Positions 24,723 to 33,787 of a stretch of 58,218 bases of DNA are shown piece by piece. Source of the stretch: Mesobacillus selenatarsenatis SF-1. GTDB taxonomy: Bacteria > Bacillota > Bacilli > Bacillales > Cytobacillaceae. The stretch lies in NCBI RefSeq assembly GCF_000813125.1, contig NZ_BASE01000131.1, positions 1 to 58,218 on the forward strand. Reading direction: 5' to 3'. Numbering within the stretch: the stretch's first letter is position 1; every line of letters starts with the position of its first letter. Position numbers and translations under genes: made by a program. The notes beneath the pieces are model-generated. The model worked only from the letters and a program-made list of their open reading frames with translations, did not search any database and had not been told where the DNA came from.

Positions 24723-25775
24723 TTGAAGCTGTTTGGAAAAAAAGTATTATTCATGTTGGCCGGTACAATGCTGATTTTCACTGGAGGCTGCGGAACCGAG
24801 CAAGGTTCAACAAAGGTTCAACCACAAGTGAATGGACAAAGTGCGCAGCTCAATGTTTTTTCAGTCGTACAGCAAACTGCTGATGCTTACCTGAAAAAAC
24901 CTGCAGAGTCTATTTCTGCAGAAGAAATTTTTGAAAAGATGATTTTGAATTACGATCCTTCTTACTTCATTGTCGATGTCCGCGATACAGCTGCATTTGC
25001 TGCCGGACATATTGAGGGCTCTGTCAATATTCCATATAGTATGACAGCTGACCCAAACCAAATCGCTAATCTGCCAAAGGACAAAAAGATCCTTGTCATT
25101 TGTTACAGCGGCCATACAGCAAGTCAGACATCAGCGCTGTGGAATATGCTCGGTTACGATGCGATTCCAATGGTAAACGGGATGGGCGGCTGGACTAGTG
25201 ATGAGAATTTGGGAACTCCCCTTCCACAAAAAACTTTCGATTATGAAGTGGAAGCAACCGAAACAAAAGCCGGGAACTATGATCTCCCAGCTCCTGCAAC
25301 TAAGAAATATACCGATGAAACCGCAGCTATTTTAGGAAGTGCTGATGACTATCTGAAAACCGGTCTTCCACCGATCATGAAACCCGCGGCTATCCAGGAA
25401 TCCATTAAAAATAAGCAAGATGGACTTTTATTAGTTGACCTTAGGGCTGCGAAAGAATATGCAGCAGGCCATATTCCTGGGGCAATCAATATCGCATATA
25501 ACTCATTGGCAGAGCTAGAACAGCTTAAGAAATTGTCTCCTGAGAAAAAGATTGTCCTCATTGACCATGACGGCACCATGTCCAGTAAAGCAGCACGGAT
25601 TCTCAATATGCTCGGATATGAAGCCTATGCCATGAAAGATGGCATGAGAGTATGGACATCCAATGCAGAAATCAATGGTATTCTTCCAATTACCAACGAG
25701 AAGGTCAAGGATTATCCTTTGAAAAAGCTAAACACAAAACTCGAAACAGAAACTGGTGCCGCCAGCTGCGGTTAA
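24723..25775 (+). CDS. Double-rhodanese lipoprotein
   Basis: 350 residues. The TTG start (GAGGTGAG upstream) gives a lipoprotein signal ending in IFTGGC, with the lipidated Cys near residue 22. Rhodanese domain 1 (about 80-175) has the active loop ICYSGHTAS with the persulfide-forming Cys. Domain 2 (about 225-330) has IDHDGTMSS, where Asp replaces that Cys, so it is probably inactive. It is the first gene of a Psr/Phs-like reductase operon, 29 bp before the catalytic subunit. Like Sud of Wolinella, it may carry sulfane sulfur to the reductase on the outer face of the membrane; this is inference. Confidence 0.85.
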   Translation: MKLFGKKVLFMLAGTMLIFTGGCGTEQGSTKVQPQVNGQSAQLNVFSVVQQTADAYLKKPAESISAEEIFEKMILNYDPSYFIVDVRDTAAFAAGHIEGSVNIPYSMTADPNQIANLPKDKKILVICYSGHTASQTSALWNMLGYDAIPMVNGMGGWTSDENLGTPLPQKTFDYEVEATETKAGNYDLPAPATKKYTDETAAILGSADDYLKTGLPPIMKPAAIQESIKNKQDGLLLVDLRAAKEYAAGHIPGAINIAYNSLAELEQLKKLSPEKKIVLIDHDGTMSSKAARILNMLGYEAYAMKDGMRVWTSNAEINGILPITNEKVKDYPLKKLNTKLETETGAASCG

Positions 25776-25804
25776 CAGCTTGTGAGAGAAAGGAGTATGA
25801 AGAG

Positions 25805-28015
25805 ATGACAAACTTATCACGCCGTACATTTTTAAAAGCTTCAGCTACAGTTGTAGCAGCAGGCTCGGTTCCAGCTTATTTCGGATTCTCTGAGTTCAAG
25901 AAAGCTGCCACCGAAGAAAGTGTGAAGAAGGTACCAACCTTCTGCCACGGCTGCACAAGCTATTGCGGAATTGTTGCCCATGTGAAGAACGACCGGGTCT
26001 GGAAGGTCGAAGGACATCCTATCCATCTGAAATCCAGCGGCAGAATTTGCGCAAGAGGCCACGGAATGGCTGCTTACCTTTACTCAAAAGACAGAGTGAC
26101 TGGCCCAATGAAACGGGTTGGAGAAGGAAAATTCGAACCAATCAGCTGGAACCAGGCATTCAAGGAAATCGGTGAAAAGCTTGACAGCATCGTTAAGCAG
26201 TATACCGGAAATTCTGTATTGTGGCTCGAGCACGGCACCCACCGGAAGTCATACGTGGACCGCTTGTTTGACACAATTGGCTCGCCAAACTTCACGACAC
26301 AGTATTCCACATGCTTCAACGCTAAAACAAACGCATGGCTGCAAATGACTGGTACCTCCCTTAACGGTGACCATAAAAATGCTAAGTACATGATATTTGA
26401 AGGAAGAAACTTTGCCGGAGGAATCATCCCGAATGGCATGAACCACATCACGAAGGCAAAGGAAAAAGGCGCAAAGTTGATCGTCATTGATCCGCGCTTT
26501 TCAGAGATTGCGAAAATCGCTGATGAATGGATTCCAATCAGGCCGGGTACGGACCTTGCCTTCAGGCTGGCGATGGCAAATGTTTTAATATCAGAAAACC
26601 TCTACAATAAGACCTTTGTCCAACAATTCGTTGATGGCTTCAGTGAATTTAAACGCATGAACAAGGAATACACACCAGAATGGGCAGAACCAATCACAGG
26701 AATAAAAGCTGATAAAATCCGGGAAATTGCCAGGGACTTTGCAAAATACGCACCTCAGGCCTTCATCGAGCCAGGCTGGCACGGACTGCATTCCCATTAT
26801 GTGAATAGCACTCAAACGGCCCAGATGGGGATTATCCTCAATGCGCTAGTGGGCAACTTTTACGAAAAAGGCGGCTTGATGCCATCTGCCAGCCTGCAGC
26901 TGGGACATCTTGACTTACCTGCAATCGAGAACATGCCTGAAAAGGGTGCTCGTATCGACGGAGCAGGTGTGACTGGAGAGTACCGTACTGTTGAACCATC
27001 AAGGGGAATCGCCCATATCACGCCTCAGCTTGTACAACAAGGCCTGGCTAAGGCTGTATTCATTTGTAACTATAACCCCCTCAGGACCGCACCGGATCCC
27101 GAGGAGCAAAAAAAGATCAAGGACGCAGATCTGGTCGTTTCCATTAACATCGACTGGAACGAAACAAGCTACTATGCCGCTGATTATATTCTTCCTGAGC
27201 ATTATTATCTGGAAAGGTTGGAGCATCCTCAAGCTGTATCAGGCCATATTTCGCATGATAACCCACAGCTTGCCCTTCGCCAGCCAGTCATCAAGCCGAT
27301 GTATGATACAAAAGACACGCTTGATATGTTGAAAGGAATCGCCGACGCAATGGGCCATAAGGATTTGTATCCTTTTACAATCGAACAAGAAGTAGAAGCA
27401 GCGATTGCCCCCCTCGGCATCACCTTCGAACAGCTGAAAAAGGCAGGTACACTGGAATTCCCGGCTACTGTTAAGCCAGGCTTCCCGATGAAAAAAGGCA
27501 AACCGGCTCTGCCTACGCTAACCGGAAAGATTCAATTCTCTGCCGATCTGTTCAAAATTGATGGAAAACTTGGAATTCCTGTATGGGTACCGCCACTCGT
27601 TGAACCTGATTCTAAAAATGACCATGAATTCCGCCTGATCCATGGAAAACAGCCTTGGCACTCCCATGCAATGACAACCAATATAGAACAGCTGATGAAG
27701 CTTTCCGATAAGTATCAGGGAACCTTTATGTGGCTTAACGCTTCTAGAGCCAAGAAGCTTGGCATCAAAACTGGTGACACCGTCACGGTTAAGTCAAAAA
27801 TCGCCAAAAAGAAGGTACAGGTTAAAGTAACCGAGCTTCTGCACCCGGAAGCAGCCTGGCTCCCTTCCACTTATGGCGGATTCTCTCCTAAAAACAGGAT
27901 AGCAAACGGCGTTGGCGTGAACTTTAATGATTTTATCCCAATCATGGTAGACCCTCTTTCTGGCTCGACAATGGCCCAAGAGGTTGTCGTGACCGTGGCA
28001 AAGGAGGGCAACTAG
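25805..28015 (+). CDS. Molybdopterin oxidoreductase catalytic subunit (PsrA/PhsA-like), Tat-exported
   Basis: 736 residues. The Tat signal SRRTFLKA lies at residues 5-12. The N-terminal 4Fe-4S site uses Cys47, Cys50, Cys54 and Cys82. Cys170 in STCFNAKTNAW is the likely Mo ligand. The bis-MGD domains follow and end with the MopB C-terminal barrel (IHGKQPWHSHAMTTN, GDTVTVKS). The family includes polysulfide, thiosulfate, tetrathionate, arsenate and selenate reductases. Flanking rhodaneses favour a sulfur substrate. ATG 25805 follows AAAGGAG; the frame upstream to 25652 lies within the previous gene. Confidence 0.9.
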   Translation: MTNLSRRTFLKASATVVAAGSVPAYFGFSEFKKAATEESVKKVPTFCHGCTSYCGIVAHVKNDRVWKVEGHPIHLKSSGRICARGHGMAAYLYSKDRVTGPMKRVGEGKFEPISWNQAFKEIGEKLDSIVKQYTGNSVLWLEHGTHRKSYVDRLFDTIGSPNFTTQYSTCFNAKTNAWLQMTGTSLNGDHKNAKYMIFEGRNFAGGIIPNGMNHITKAKEKGAKLIVIDPRFSEIAKIADEWIPIRPGTDLAFRLAMANVLISENLYNKTFVQQFVDGFSEFKRMNKEYTPEWAEPITGIKADKIREIARDFAKYAPQAFIEPGWHGLHSHYVNSTQTAQMGIILNALVGNFYEKGGLMPSASLQLGHLDLPAIENMPEKGARIDGAGVTGEYRTVEPSRGIAHITPQLVQQGLAKAVFICNYNPLRTAPDPEEQKKIKDADLVVSINIDWNETSYYAADYILPEHYYLERLEHPQAVSGHISHDNPQLALRQPVIKPMYDTKDTLDMLKGIADAMGHKDLYPFTIEQEVEAAIAPLGITFEQLKKAGTLEFPATVKPGFPMKKGKPALPTLTGKIQFSADLFKIDGKLGIPVWVPPLVEPDSKNDHEFRLIHGKQPWHSHAMTTNIEQLMKLSDKYQGTFMWLNASRAKKLGIKTGDTVTVKSKIAKKKVQVKVTELLHPEAAWLPSTYGGFSPKNRIANGVGVNFNDFIPIMVDPLSGSTMAQEVVVTVAKEGN

Positions 28016-28016
28016 G

Positions 28017-28556
28017 ATGGCAAAATACGGCCTATTGGTATTCCCGGAACGCTGTACGGGCTGCAACGCCTGCAACATCGCCTGTGCGTCGCATAATCAG
28101 CTCGGGACGGACGTTTCCTACAACCGTCTTGAAATTTTGGAGACTGGAACTTACCCGAATGTAAAAATGGAGATTTTACCAGTACAGTGCCAGCATTGTG
28201 ACAACGCTCCGTGCGTTTCCGTCTGCCCAACCCAGGCAACTTACAAGCGTGAAGATGGAATCGTCGAGATTGACGCTGATAAATGTATTGGCTGCAAATA
28301 TTGCATGGCTGCCTGCCCTTATGAAGCAAGACAGCTGAATGAAAATCGCGTGCCGGAAAAGTGCAGATGGTGCCCTGAGATGCTTGAAAAAGGTGAGCAG
28401 CCTGCCTGCTCTGCGACATGCATGAATGAGGTCCGTCTGTTCGGAGACCTGGAAGATCCAAACAGCCAGCTGAACAAAGAGCTGGCAAAGCACGAAGTCT
28501 ATCAATTGCTTGAAGCTAAAGGCACGAAGCCAAGCATCTTCTATGTAAAAAAATAA
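28017..28556 (+). CDS. Electron-transfer subunit with four 4Fe-4S clusters (PsrB-like)
   Basis: 179 residues with four Cys groups: CTGCNACNIACASH, CQHCDNAPCVSVCP, CIGCKYCMAACP and CRWC...CSATC. It carries electrons from the NrfD-type membrane subunit to the molybdenum subunit and probably travels through the Tat system with it. It starts one base after the catalytic gene ends, with AGGAGGGC upstream. Standard length for PsrB/DmsB/NrfC proteins. Confidence 0.93.
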   Translation: MAKYGLLVFPERCTGCNACNIACASHNQLGTDVSYNRLEILETGTYPNVKMEILPVQCQHCDNAPCVSVCPTQATYKREDGIVEIDADKCIGCKYCMAACPYEARQLNENRVPEKCRWCPEMLEKGEQPACSATCMNEVRLFGDLEDPNSQLNKELAKHEVYQLLEAKGTKPSIFYVKK

Positions 28557-28571
28557 CTGGAGGTGAATCTC

Positions 28572-29720
28572 GTGAAAATCAATAAATGGACGATCCTGTC
28601 AGCAGCCTTCATTCTCTTTGGCCTGGCAGGAGCAGCCAATATTTTTATCCACGGTGAACATGCGATGGGAACAACAAATAAGATCCCATGGGGAATCCTG
28701 ATCGCTGGCTACGAATATTTTGTTGGGATCAGCACCGGACTGCTGCTTGTCGCAGCATTAGGCTATGTATTCCATGTGAAGGCGATCATCCCAATCGGCA
28801 AATCACTGCTCATGTTTGCGATTTTTTCGCTTATCAGCGGTTTTGCAATTCTTTTGGTGGAGTTGGGCAATCCGCTTAACTTCATCCATTATTTCCTGAC
28901 TCCTAACTTTACATCGCCAATCTGGTGGATGGCACCGCTATACGGAATCTATCTGATGCTGCTGGTGACTTTGACTGTGTTTGTCGTTCGCGAGAATGAG
29001 TCCTTAATCAGGCCTCTTGCAATCATGACAGCTATTTCTGCCTTAGTCGCCCTAATTTGCATCGGATTTCTGTTCGGTTTCATTATTGCCCGTCCTTACT
29101 GGAACGGACCGATTTCACCTCTTTACTTCATTCTCACTTCTGTGTTCTCTGGCATCGCGATGGCTTCAGTTATCGCTTATCTACATGGAAGGAAGAAAAC
29201 CCGTAAGAACCTTGAAACCGTTAAGTTCCTCAGGACACTTAGCTTGTCCATGATGGGGGTTATGGTAGTGATCTATATCGGCAAAACCTTTGTCGGACTC
29301 TACGGCCAGGTGCCGGGAAAATACGAATCACTGCTCGCTTTGCTGACAGGACCTTTGAGTTTTAACTATTGGGTGCTGGAAATATCGCTGGCAATTGTCA
29401 TTCCATTTGTGCTGATTGTGTCTGCACACAAGCTCTCAGCCATAAAGCTCGGGCTTGCAGGTCTGCTATCCCTGACAGGAATTTTCTTCATGCGCTTCAA
29501 TATGGTAATCGCCGGGCAGATAACTCCATTGAAAGTAGTCAAAAATCCTGCCGAAGAAACCGTCTTCAACCTTTTCAGTGTGACCTGGTCTGAATGGGCC
29601 CTGATCATGGGCGGTATTGGGATCATGGCGATGTTGTATCTCCAGCGTGAGCTTCTGGAACGGATCATCAAACACAAACCAGCAACAGAGCTGAAAAGAC
29701 ATGGGGATGTAACCCTATAA
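28572..29720 (+). CDS. NrfD/PsrC-like quinol-oxidising membrane subunit
   Basis: 382 residues with about ten transmembrane segments. An early motif GILIAGYEYFVGISTG and the acidic residue in LVELGNPLNF match NrfD/PsrC proteins that oxidise menaquinol. The GTG start at 28572 is eight bases after GGAGG; a GTG at 28563 is inside that spacing. The gene anchors the Mo and FeS subunits on the outer face of the membrane. Confidence 0.9.
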   Translation: MKINKWTILSAAFILFGLAGAANIFIHGEHAMGTTNKIPWGILIAGYEYFVGISTGLLLVAALGYVFHVKAIIPIGKSLLMFAIFSLISGFAILLVELGNPLNFIHYFLTPNFTSPIWWMAPLYGIYLMLLVTLTVFVVRENESLIRPLAIMTAISALVALICIGFLFGFIIARPYWNGPISPLYFILTSVFSGIAMASVIAYLHGRKKTRKNLETVKFLRTLSLSMMGVMVVIYIGKTFVGLYGQVPGKYESLLALLTGPLSFNYWVLEISLAIVIPFVLIVSAHKLSAIKLGLAGLLSLTGIFFMRFNMVIAGQITPLKVVKNPAEETVFNLFSVTWSEWALIMGGIGIMAMLYLQRELLERIIKHKPATELKRHGDVTL

Positions 29721-29778
29721 GAAAAGTTCCGGAGCCTCGATGCTCTGAAGCTAGACACACAAAAAAGGGGCTGATCAC

Positions 29779-30411
29779 TTGTTCACCATGACAGAAGAAA
29801 AGCGGCAGCTGTCCAATGCACTAATGCTGCTGGCAGAATTTTATAAGCCGCCAACCAATGAACTCTACCAAGCTTTGAGAAATGGAACAGCCTTGGAAGA
29901 GCTGACGCCTTTTGTAAAAATGGAAGAAACATATGAAGACGCTTTTTCTTCTTATGAAAATATGAAACAATCCTATATCCATTGTTTTCTTGGGCCTTCC
30001 GAGCCTTTCGCACCGCCTATTGAATCACTCTACAAACAATGGACAGATGATCCTACCGCGGCTGTTTCATTCGCAAGACAAACAGGATTCTTCTATGGCG
30101 ACCCTGCACTGCATGTCCAGTATCTGTTCCGTCAGTTCAAGCTTGAATTTCCCGAGGAATATCGGACAATGCCAGACCACTTGACCCTGTTGCTCGAATT
30201 TCTTTCGTTCTTGCTCGAGCATGGTACAACTGATCAGATCCATTCTTTTATCTCTGACCATTTCGATTGGCTTGACGATTTCGTTAAGGAATTGAAAAAG
30301 GCAGATAAAAGTTTATTTTATGTATCGATCACACAAATAGTGAACCAGCTTGTCCACTCCCCTTCGCTTGGCTACAGGAGTGAACAGCTTGGTGAAGAAA
30401 GGAGTGAATAG
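29779..30411 (+). CDS. TorD/DmsD-type molybdoenzyme chaperone
   Basis: 210 residues, all-helical. Family motifs include PPIESLYKQW and MPDHLTLLLEFLSFLL. TorD-type chaperones bind the Tat signal of the catalytic subunit and hold it until the cofactor is loaded. TTG 29779 follows AAGGGG by eight bases; ATG 29788 is an alternative. Position within the operon fits service to the reductase at 25805. Confidence 0.85.
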   Translation: MFTMTEEKRQLSNALMLLAEFYKPPTNELYQALRNGTALEELTPFVKMEETYEDAFSSYENMKQSYIHCFLGPSEPFAPPIESLYKQWTDDPTAAVSFARQTGFFYGDPALHVQYLFRQFKLEFPEEYRTMPDHLTLLLEFLSFLLEHGTTDQIHSFISDHFDWLDDFVKELKKADKSLFYVSITQIVNQLVHSPSLGYRSEQLGEERSE

Positions 30412-30415
30412 TCTC

Positions 30416-31675
30416 ATGGTAAAGAAAAATATGCTAGCAGGATTGATTTTCACTGTCGGAGTAGTAATTGCCGGCTGCGGGACTGGCGAAGATCCGGCCA
30501 AACCTAACTCGAATGCGGCTGCAGATTTTAACCAGAAAGCAGACCTTTCAATCTACAAGGTAGGCGAGGAAGTTGCACCCGAGAAGGAAGCCGTACCACT
30601 CAAGGATAACCTCAACTATGTTGGCACCGAATATATGATGAGATTAAAAGCGTCCGAAGGAGAGGTAAGCTCGGCAAGGAAAACGTACGAACAATTCCCT
30701 TCAGAATGGGACTTTGTCATCGTCGATTCCCGTCCTCAAACTGTTTTTCATGAAGGACACATCAACGGAGCAATCAATATCCCGGATTCACAGTTCGACC
30801 AATTTGCCTCCCTGCTTCCAGAAGATAAAAATAAGCTTCTTATTTTTTACTGCGGCGGGGTCACCTGTGAATTAAGCAGCAATTCTGCTGAAAAAGCAAT
30901 CAAGCTTGGCTACAAGAATATCAAGGTTTACCAGGAAGGACTGCCAGAGTGGAAAAAAGCAGGCAATTACCTGGCTGTGACAGCTCCTTATGTAAAGGGA
31001 CTGATCATGGACGCAAATGTGTCACGGGATGAAAAGCCACCTTTCGTCATCCTTGATGCCAGACCGTATAAGATATATTTCGAGTCACACATCCCGAATG
31101 CAGTCTTTGCAGATGATACTCTGTTTGCGCAAAAGTATATAGGAATAGCACCTGCAGATAAAAAGACTGAAATAATCGTCTATTGTGGAGGTTTCGGCTG
31201 CCATAAAAGCCATATTGTCGCTGAGGAACTCCTGAAAAAAGGATACTCAAATGTCAAAGTCTATTCAGGAGGACTCCCAGACTGGACTGCACAATCCTTG
31301 CCAACATTCGGCACTGCTAATTCAGGCGGAAGCTTTAATGTTGCTGAAGGCCAGGTTAACCGCGGAATCAATCCAGAAGAGTTTATGAACAAAATCAGTG
31401 CGGGGGCATTTATCCTTGACGTCCGTTCAAAGGATGAAACAAAGGCCGGCGTCCTCAAGGGATCACTGAATATCCCTGACAGTGTCATCCTGGCCGACCC
31501 GGCAGCTATCGCAAGCCAGCTTCCAAAAGATAAGAATGCCGTCATCGTCATTCATTGCGCATCTGGCGCAAGGGCTGCTGGCGTTGTGAATAAAATCGTT
31601 GATCTAGGTTATGCAAACACATTCTATTTGAATAACGCCATCCAAATATCTGCAGATGGCAAACCATCTTTTTAA
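30416..31675 (+). CDS. Triple-rhodanese lipoprotein
   Basis: 419 residues. The lipobox VVIAGC ends the signal (Cys near residue 21). Three rhodanese domains follow with active loops FYCGGVTCELS (about 140-150), VYCGGFGCHKS (about 260-270) and IHCASGARA near the C-terminus. All three keep the catalytic Cys. The first two share an unusual CGGxxC loop with a second Cys. It is the last gene of the reductase operon and starts four bases after the chaperone gene. Likely a surface sulfane-sulfur carrier or sensor; inference. Confidence 0.85.
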   Translation: MVKKNMLAGLIFTVGVVIAGCGTGEDPAKPNSNAAADFNQKADLSIYKVGEEVAPEKEAVPLKDNLNYVGTEYMMRLKASEGEVSSARKTYEQFPSEWDFVIVDSRPQTVFHEGHINGAINIPDSQFDQFASLLPEDKNKLLIFYCGGVTCELSSNSAEKAIKLGYKNIKVYQEGLPEWKKAGNYLAVTAPYVKGLIMDANVSRDEKPPFVILDARPYKIYFESHIPNAVFADDTLFAQKYIGIAPADKKTEIIVYCGGFGCHKSHIVAEELLKKGYSNVKVYSGGLPDWTAQSLPTFGTANSGGSFNVAEGQVNRGINPEEFMNKISAGAFILDVRSKDETKAGVLKGSLNIPDSVILADPAAIASQLPKDKNAVIVIHCASGARAAGVVNKIVDLGYANTFYLNNAIQISADGKPSF

Positions 31676-31681
31676 TAATCA

Positions 31682-31711
31682 AAACCCCGGTCCAGTTTAT
31701 GTACCGGGGTT
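31682..31711. terminator. Terminator of the reductase operon
   Basis: AAACCCCGGT / ACCGGGGTTT stem with an 11-nt loop, between convergent genes. Confidence 0.85.
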
Positions 31712-31718
31712 TCGATTG

Positions 31719-32627
31719 TTAAAGCTCTTCCAATTCTTTCACGATTGTCTCGCAGATTTCATGTGTTACGAGGGAATCCTTTGCGGTTATTGAAGGTAAT
31801 GAATTATTACCGACCGCCTGGATGAAATCAAAAATTATTTGTTCGAAGCCACGCTTATGGAGGGTCGGCTCCCAGTCACTTCCTCCATGTCTCGTTTCAT
31901 TCCGATTTTCCTGGACGAGGAGGTCTGAAACATTCACTGCCGTTCTTTTTTGATCAGATTGAAAAACTTCTACCTTTTCCTCAACAACTCCGCTGTCACG
32001 GTTCATAATTCCAATTGCGATCCCCTCTTCTGCCTGCAGCTGAATGACTACGTGATGCAAAAAAGCTCCATTTTTCTTTCCGGTAACATTGACCTGCTTT
32101 ATGTCGTAGGGAAACAAAAATCTTAACGTATCGACCACATGGATAAAATCATCGAGTATAAAATGGCGTATTTCCCCAGGCAGGGCCTTCCTGTTTTTCT
32201 GCATGATCACCATATTAGGTTCTTTCAATTCAGCCAACTGTTTATACGCCGGGGCATATCTGCGGTTAAAACCTGTCATTAATATCAAGCTTTTATCCTC
32301 AGCCAACTCTGTCAATTCCCTTGCTTTTTCATACTCATAGGCAATCGGCTTATCGACATACACATGGATACCAGCCAGCAGCAGTTTTTTTACAATTTCA
32401 TGATGTGATTCAGTTGCACTATGGACAAAAGCACCCTTAACTCCACTTTCAATTAGCTCATCCAGACTTAGATGTATATGGGCAAACCTATACTTGGAAG
32501 CCAGAGTTTTCAGCTTTACAATATCTCGCGTGTAAAGGTGGAATTCAATATCTCCCTTTTCCGCGAATACAGGCAGATAGGCTTTTTGCGCAATATCCCC
32601 TAAACCAATGATTCCGATCTTCAACAT
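31719..32627 (-). CDS. Gfo/Idh/MocA family oxidoreductase
   Basis: 302 residues. The N-terminal Rossmann fold has GIIGLGDIAQKAYLP; the family motif appears as VDKPIAYEYE (Lys of EKP-type). It is an NAD(P)-dependent dehydrogenase whose substrate, probably a sugar or inositol-like compound, cannot be read from sequence. Isolated gene with terminators on both sides. Confidence 0.85.
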   Translation of the reverse strand: MLKIGIIGLGDIAQKAYLPVFAEKGDIEFHLYTRDIVKLKTLASKYRFAHIHLSLDELIESGVKGAFVHSATESHHEIVKKLLLAGIHVYVDKPIAYEYEKARELTELAEDKSLILMTGFNRRYAPAYKQLAELKEPNMVIMQKNRKALPGEIRHFILDDFIHVVDTLRFLFPYDIKQVNVTGKKNGAFLHHVVIQLQAEEGIAIGIMNRDSGVVEEKVEVFQSDQKRTAVNVSDLLVQENRNETRHGGSDWEPTLHKRGFEQIIFDFIQAVGNNSLPSITAKDSLVTHEICETIVKELEEL

Positions 32628-32683
32628 GCCGATTTCCCCCTACTATTTTTGATATTTCAAGTGTACACAGGAACCTGGACAAT

Positions 32684-32720
32684 AAAAAGAAATCAGCCCT
32701 TACCAGGCTGATTTCTTACT
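32684..32720 (-). terminator. Terminator of degV-like gene
   Basis: AAGAAATCAGCC / GGCTGATTTCTT with a 7-nt loop. Confidence 0.85.
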
Positions 32721-32738
32721 TTGTTTTACTATTGCGGA

Positions 32739-33584
32739 CTATTCATTAATCCAGGCAAGCCCAATTGTTCCCTGTCCTGTATGTGTACCAGGAACCGGAC
32801 TGAAAATAGTCGTTGTAAAATTGATGTTAGGGTATCTTTCTTGCAACTCTTGTCGCCATTCTTCAGCTAATTGGCCAACGTTCCCGTGGATGACACTTGC
32901 TTCTATAATATTTGTTGAAGCCTCTTCAAAAATTTGAAACAGGCGTTCCTTGACCTTCTTTTCCGTCCTGATTTTATCAAAAAGGACTACCTTGCCATCA
33001 TCGAACCTGACAATCAGCTTTAATTTAATCAAGCTGCCGATAATCACCTGTGTCGTGGATAAACGTCCACCCTTATGCAGCTGCTCAAGGCTTCCTGGTG
33101 CCATATATAAATTGGCCTTTTCAGGGAGTGTTTTTAAATAGGAAACAATTTCGGAATAGGAATTCCCTTGCTTTTGAAGTTCAACACCCTTTTCAACCAT
33201 GCGCCCCAACGGATAAGAACCTATCTTCGAATCGATGACATCGACTTTGAAATCTACCATGCTGGAAGCTGCCATGGAGGATTGGTAAGTTCCTGTCAGA
33301 GCGCTCGAAGCGTGGATCGCGATCGCATGCTTATATTGCTCCTTAAGTTTTTGGTAAAGTTCCACAAACTCCCCAATAGCAGGCTGCGATGTTTTCGGAA
33401 GTACCTTTGATGCTGCCAGCTTTGGATAGAAATCTTCGGCAGTAATATCTACACCTTCCAAATATGATTCTTCACCAAAAATAATACTTAAAGGTACAAC
33501 ATATATATGATTATTTTTTATGTATTCTTCTGTTAGTCCAGATGTACTGTCAGTTACCCATGCAATTTCATTTAATGTAGTCAT
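32739..33584 (-). CDS. DegV family fatty-acid-binding protein (FakB-like)
   Basis: 281 residues. DegV motifs: VTDSTSGLT at the N-terminus, KTSQPAIGEF, HASSALTGTYQS and PVPGTHTGQGTIG at the end. Members bind a fatty acid for phosphorylation by FakA in exogenous fatty acid use. ATG 33584 follows ACAGGAG; the frame back to 33635 has no ribosome site. No FakA in the window. Confidence 0.88.
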   Translation of the reverse strand: MTTLNEIAWVTDSTSGLTEEYIKNNHIYVVPLSIIFGEESYLEGVDITAEDFYPKLAASKVLPKTSQPAIGEFVELYQKLKEQYKHAIAIHASSALTGTYQSSMAASSMVDFKVDVIDSKIGSYPLGRMVEKGVELQKQGNSYSEIVSYLKTLPEKANLYMAPGSLEQLHKGGRLSTTQVIIGSLIKLKLIVRFDDGKVVLFDKIRTEKKVKERLFQIFEEASTNIIEASVIHGNVGQLAEEWRQELQERYPNINFTTTIFSPVPGTHTGQGTIGLAWINE

Positions 33585-33787
33585 GATTTCTCCTGTTCTG
33601 TCAAAAATATCGTTGAATATGCTTACATTTTCCATGATATATGAAGAAGCCTTATAAGACTATTAGTAATTTTTAAGAATAGGATTTATTTGTTAAAAAC
33701 AATGAAAAAGTTAATAACACAGACACATGTTTCTCATTCCAGTTAAAGGGAACAATTGTAACAAACCTGACTGGAGGAAAGTGACTC

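Noticed and set aside
25652-25804. Upstream extension of the molybdenum subunit.
   Set aside because: It lies inside the preceding rhodanese gene, and the Tat signal is placed correctly only from ATG 25805.
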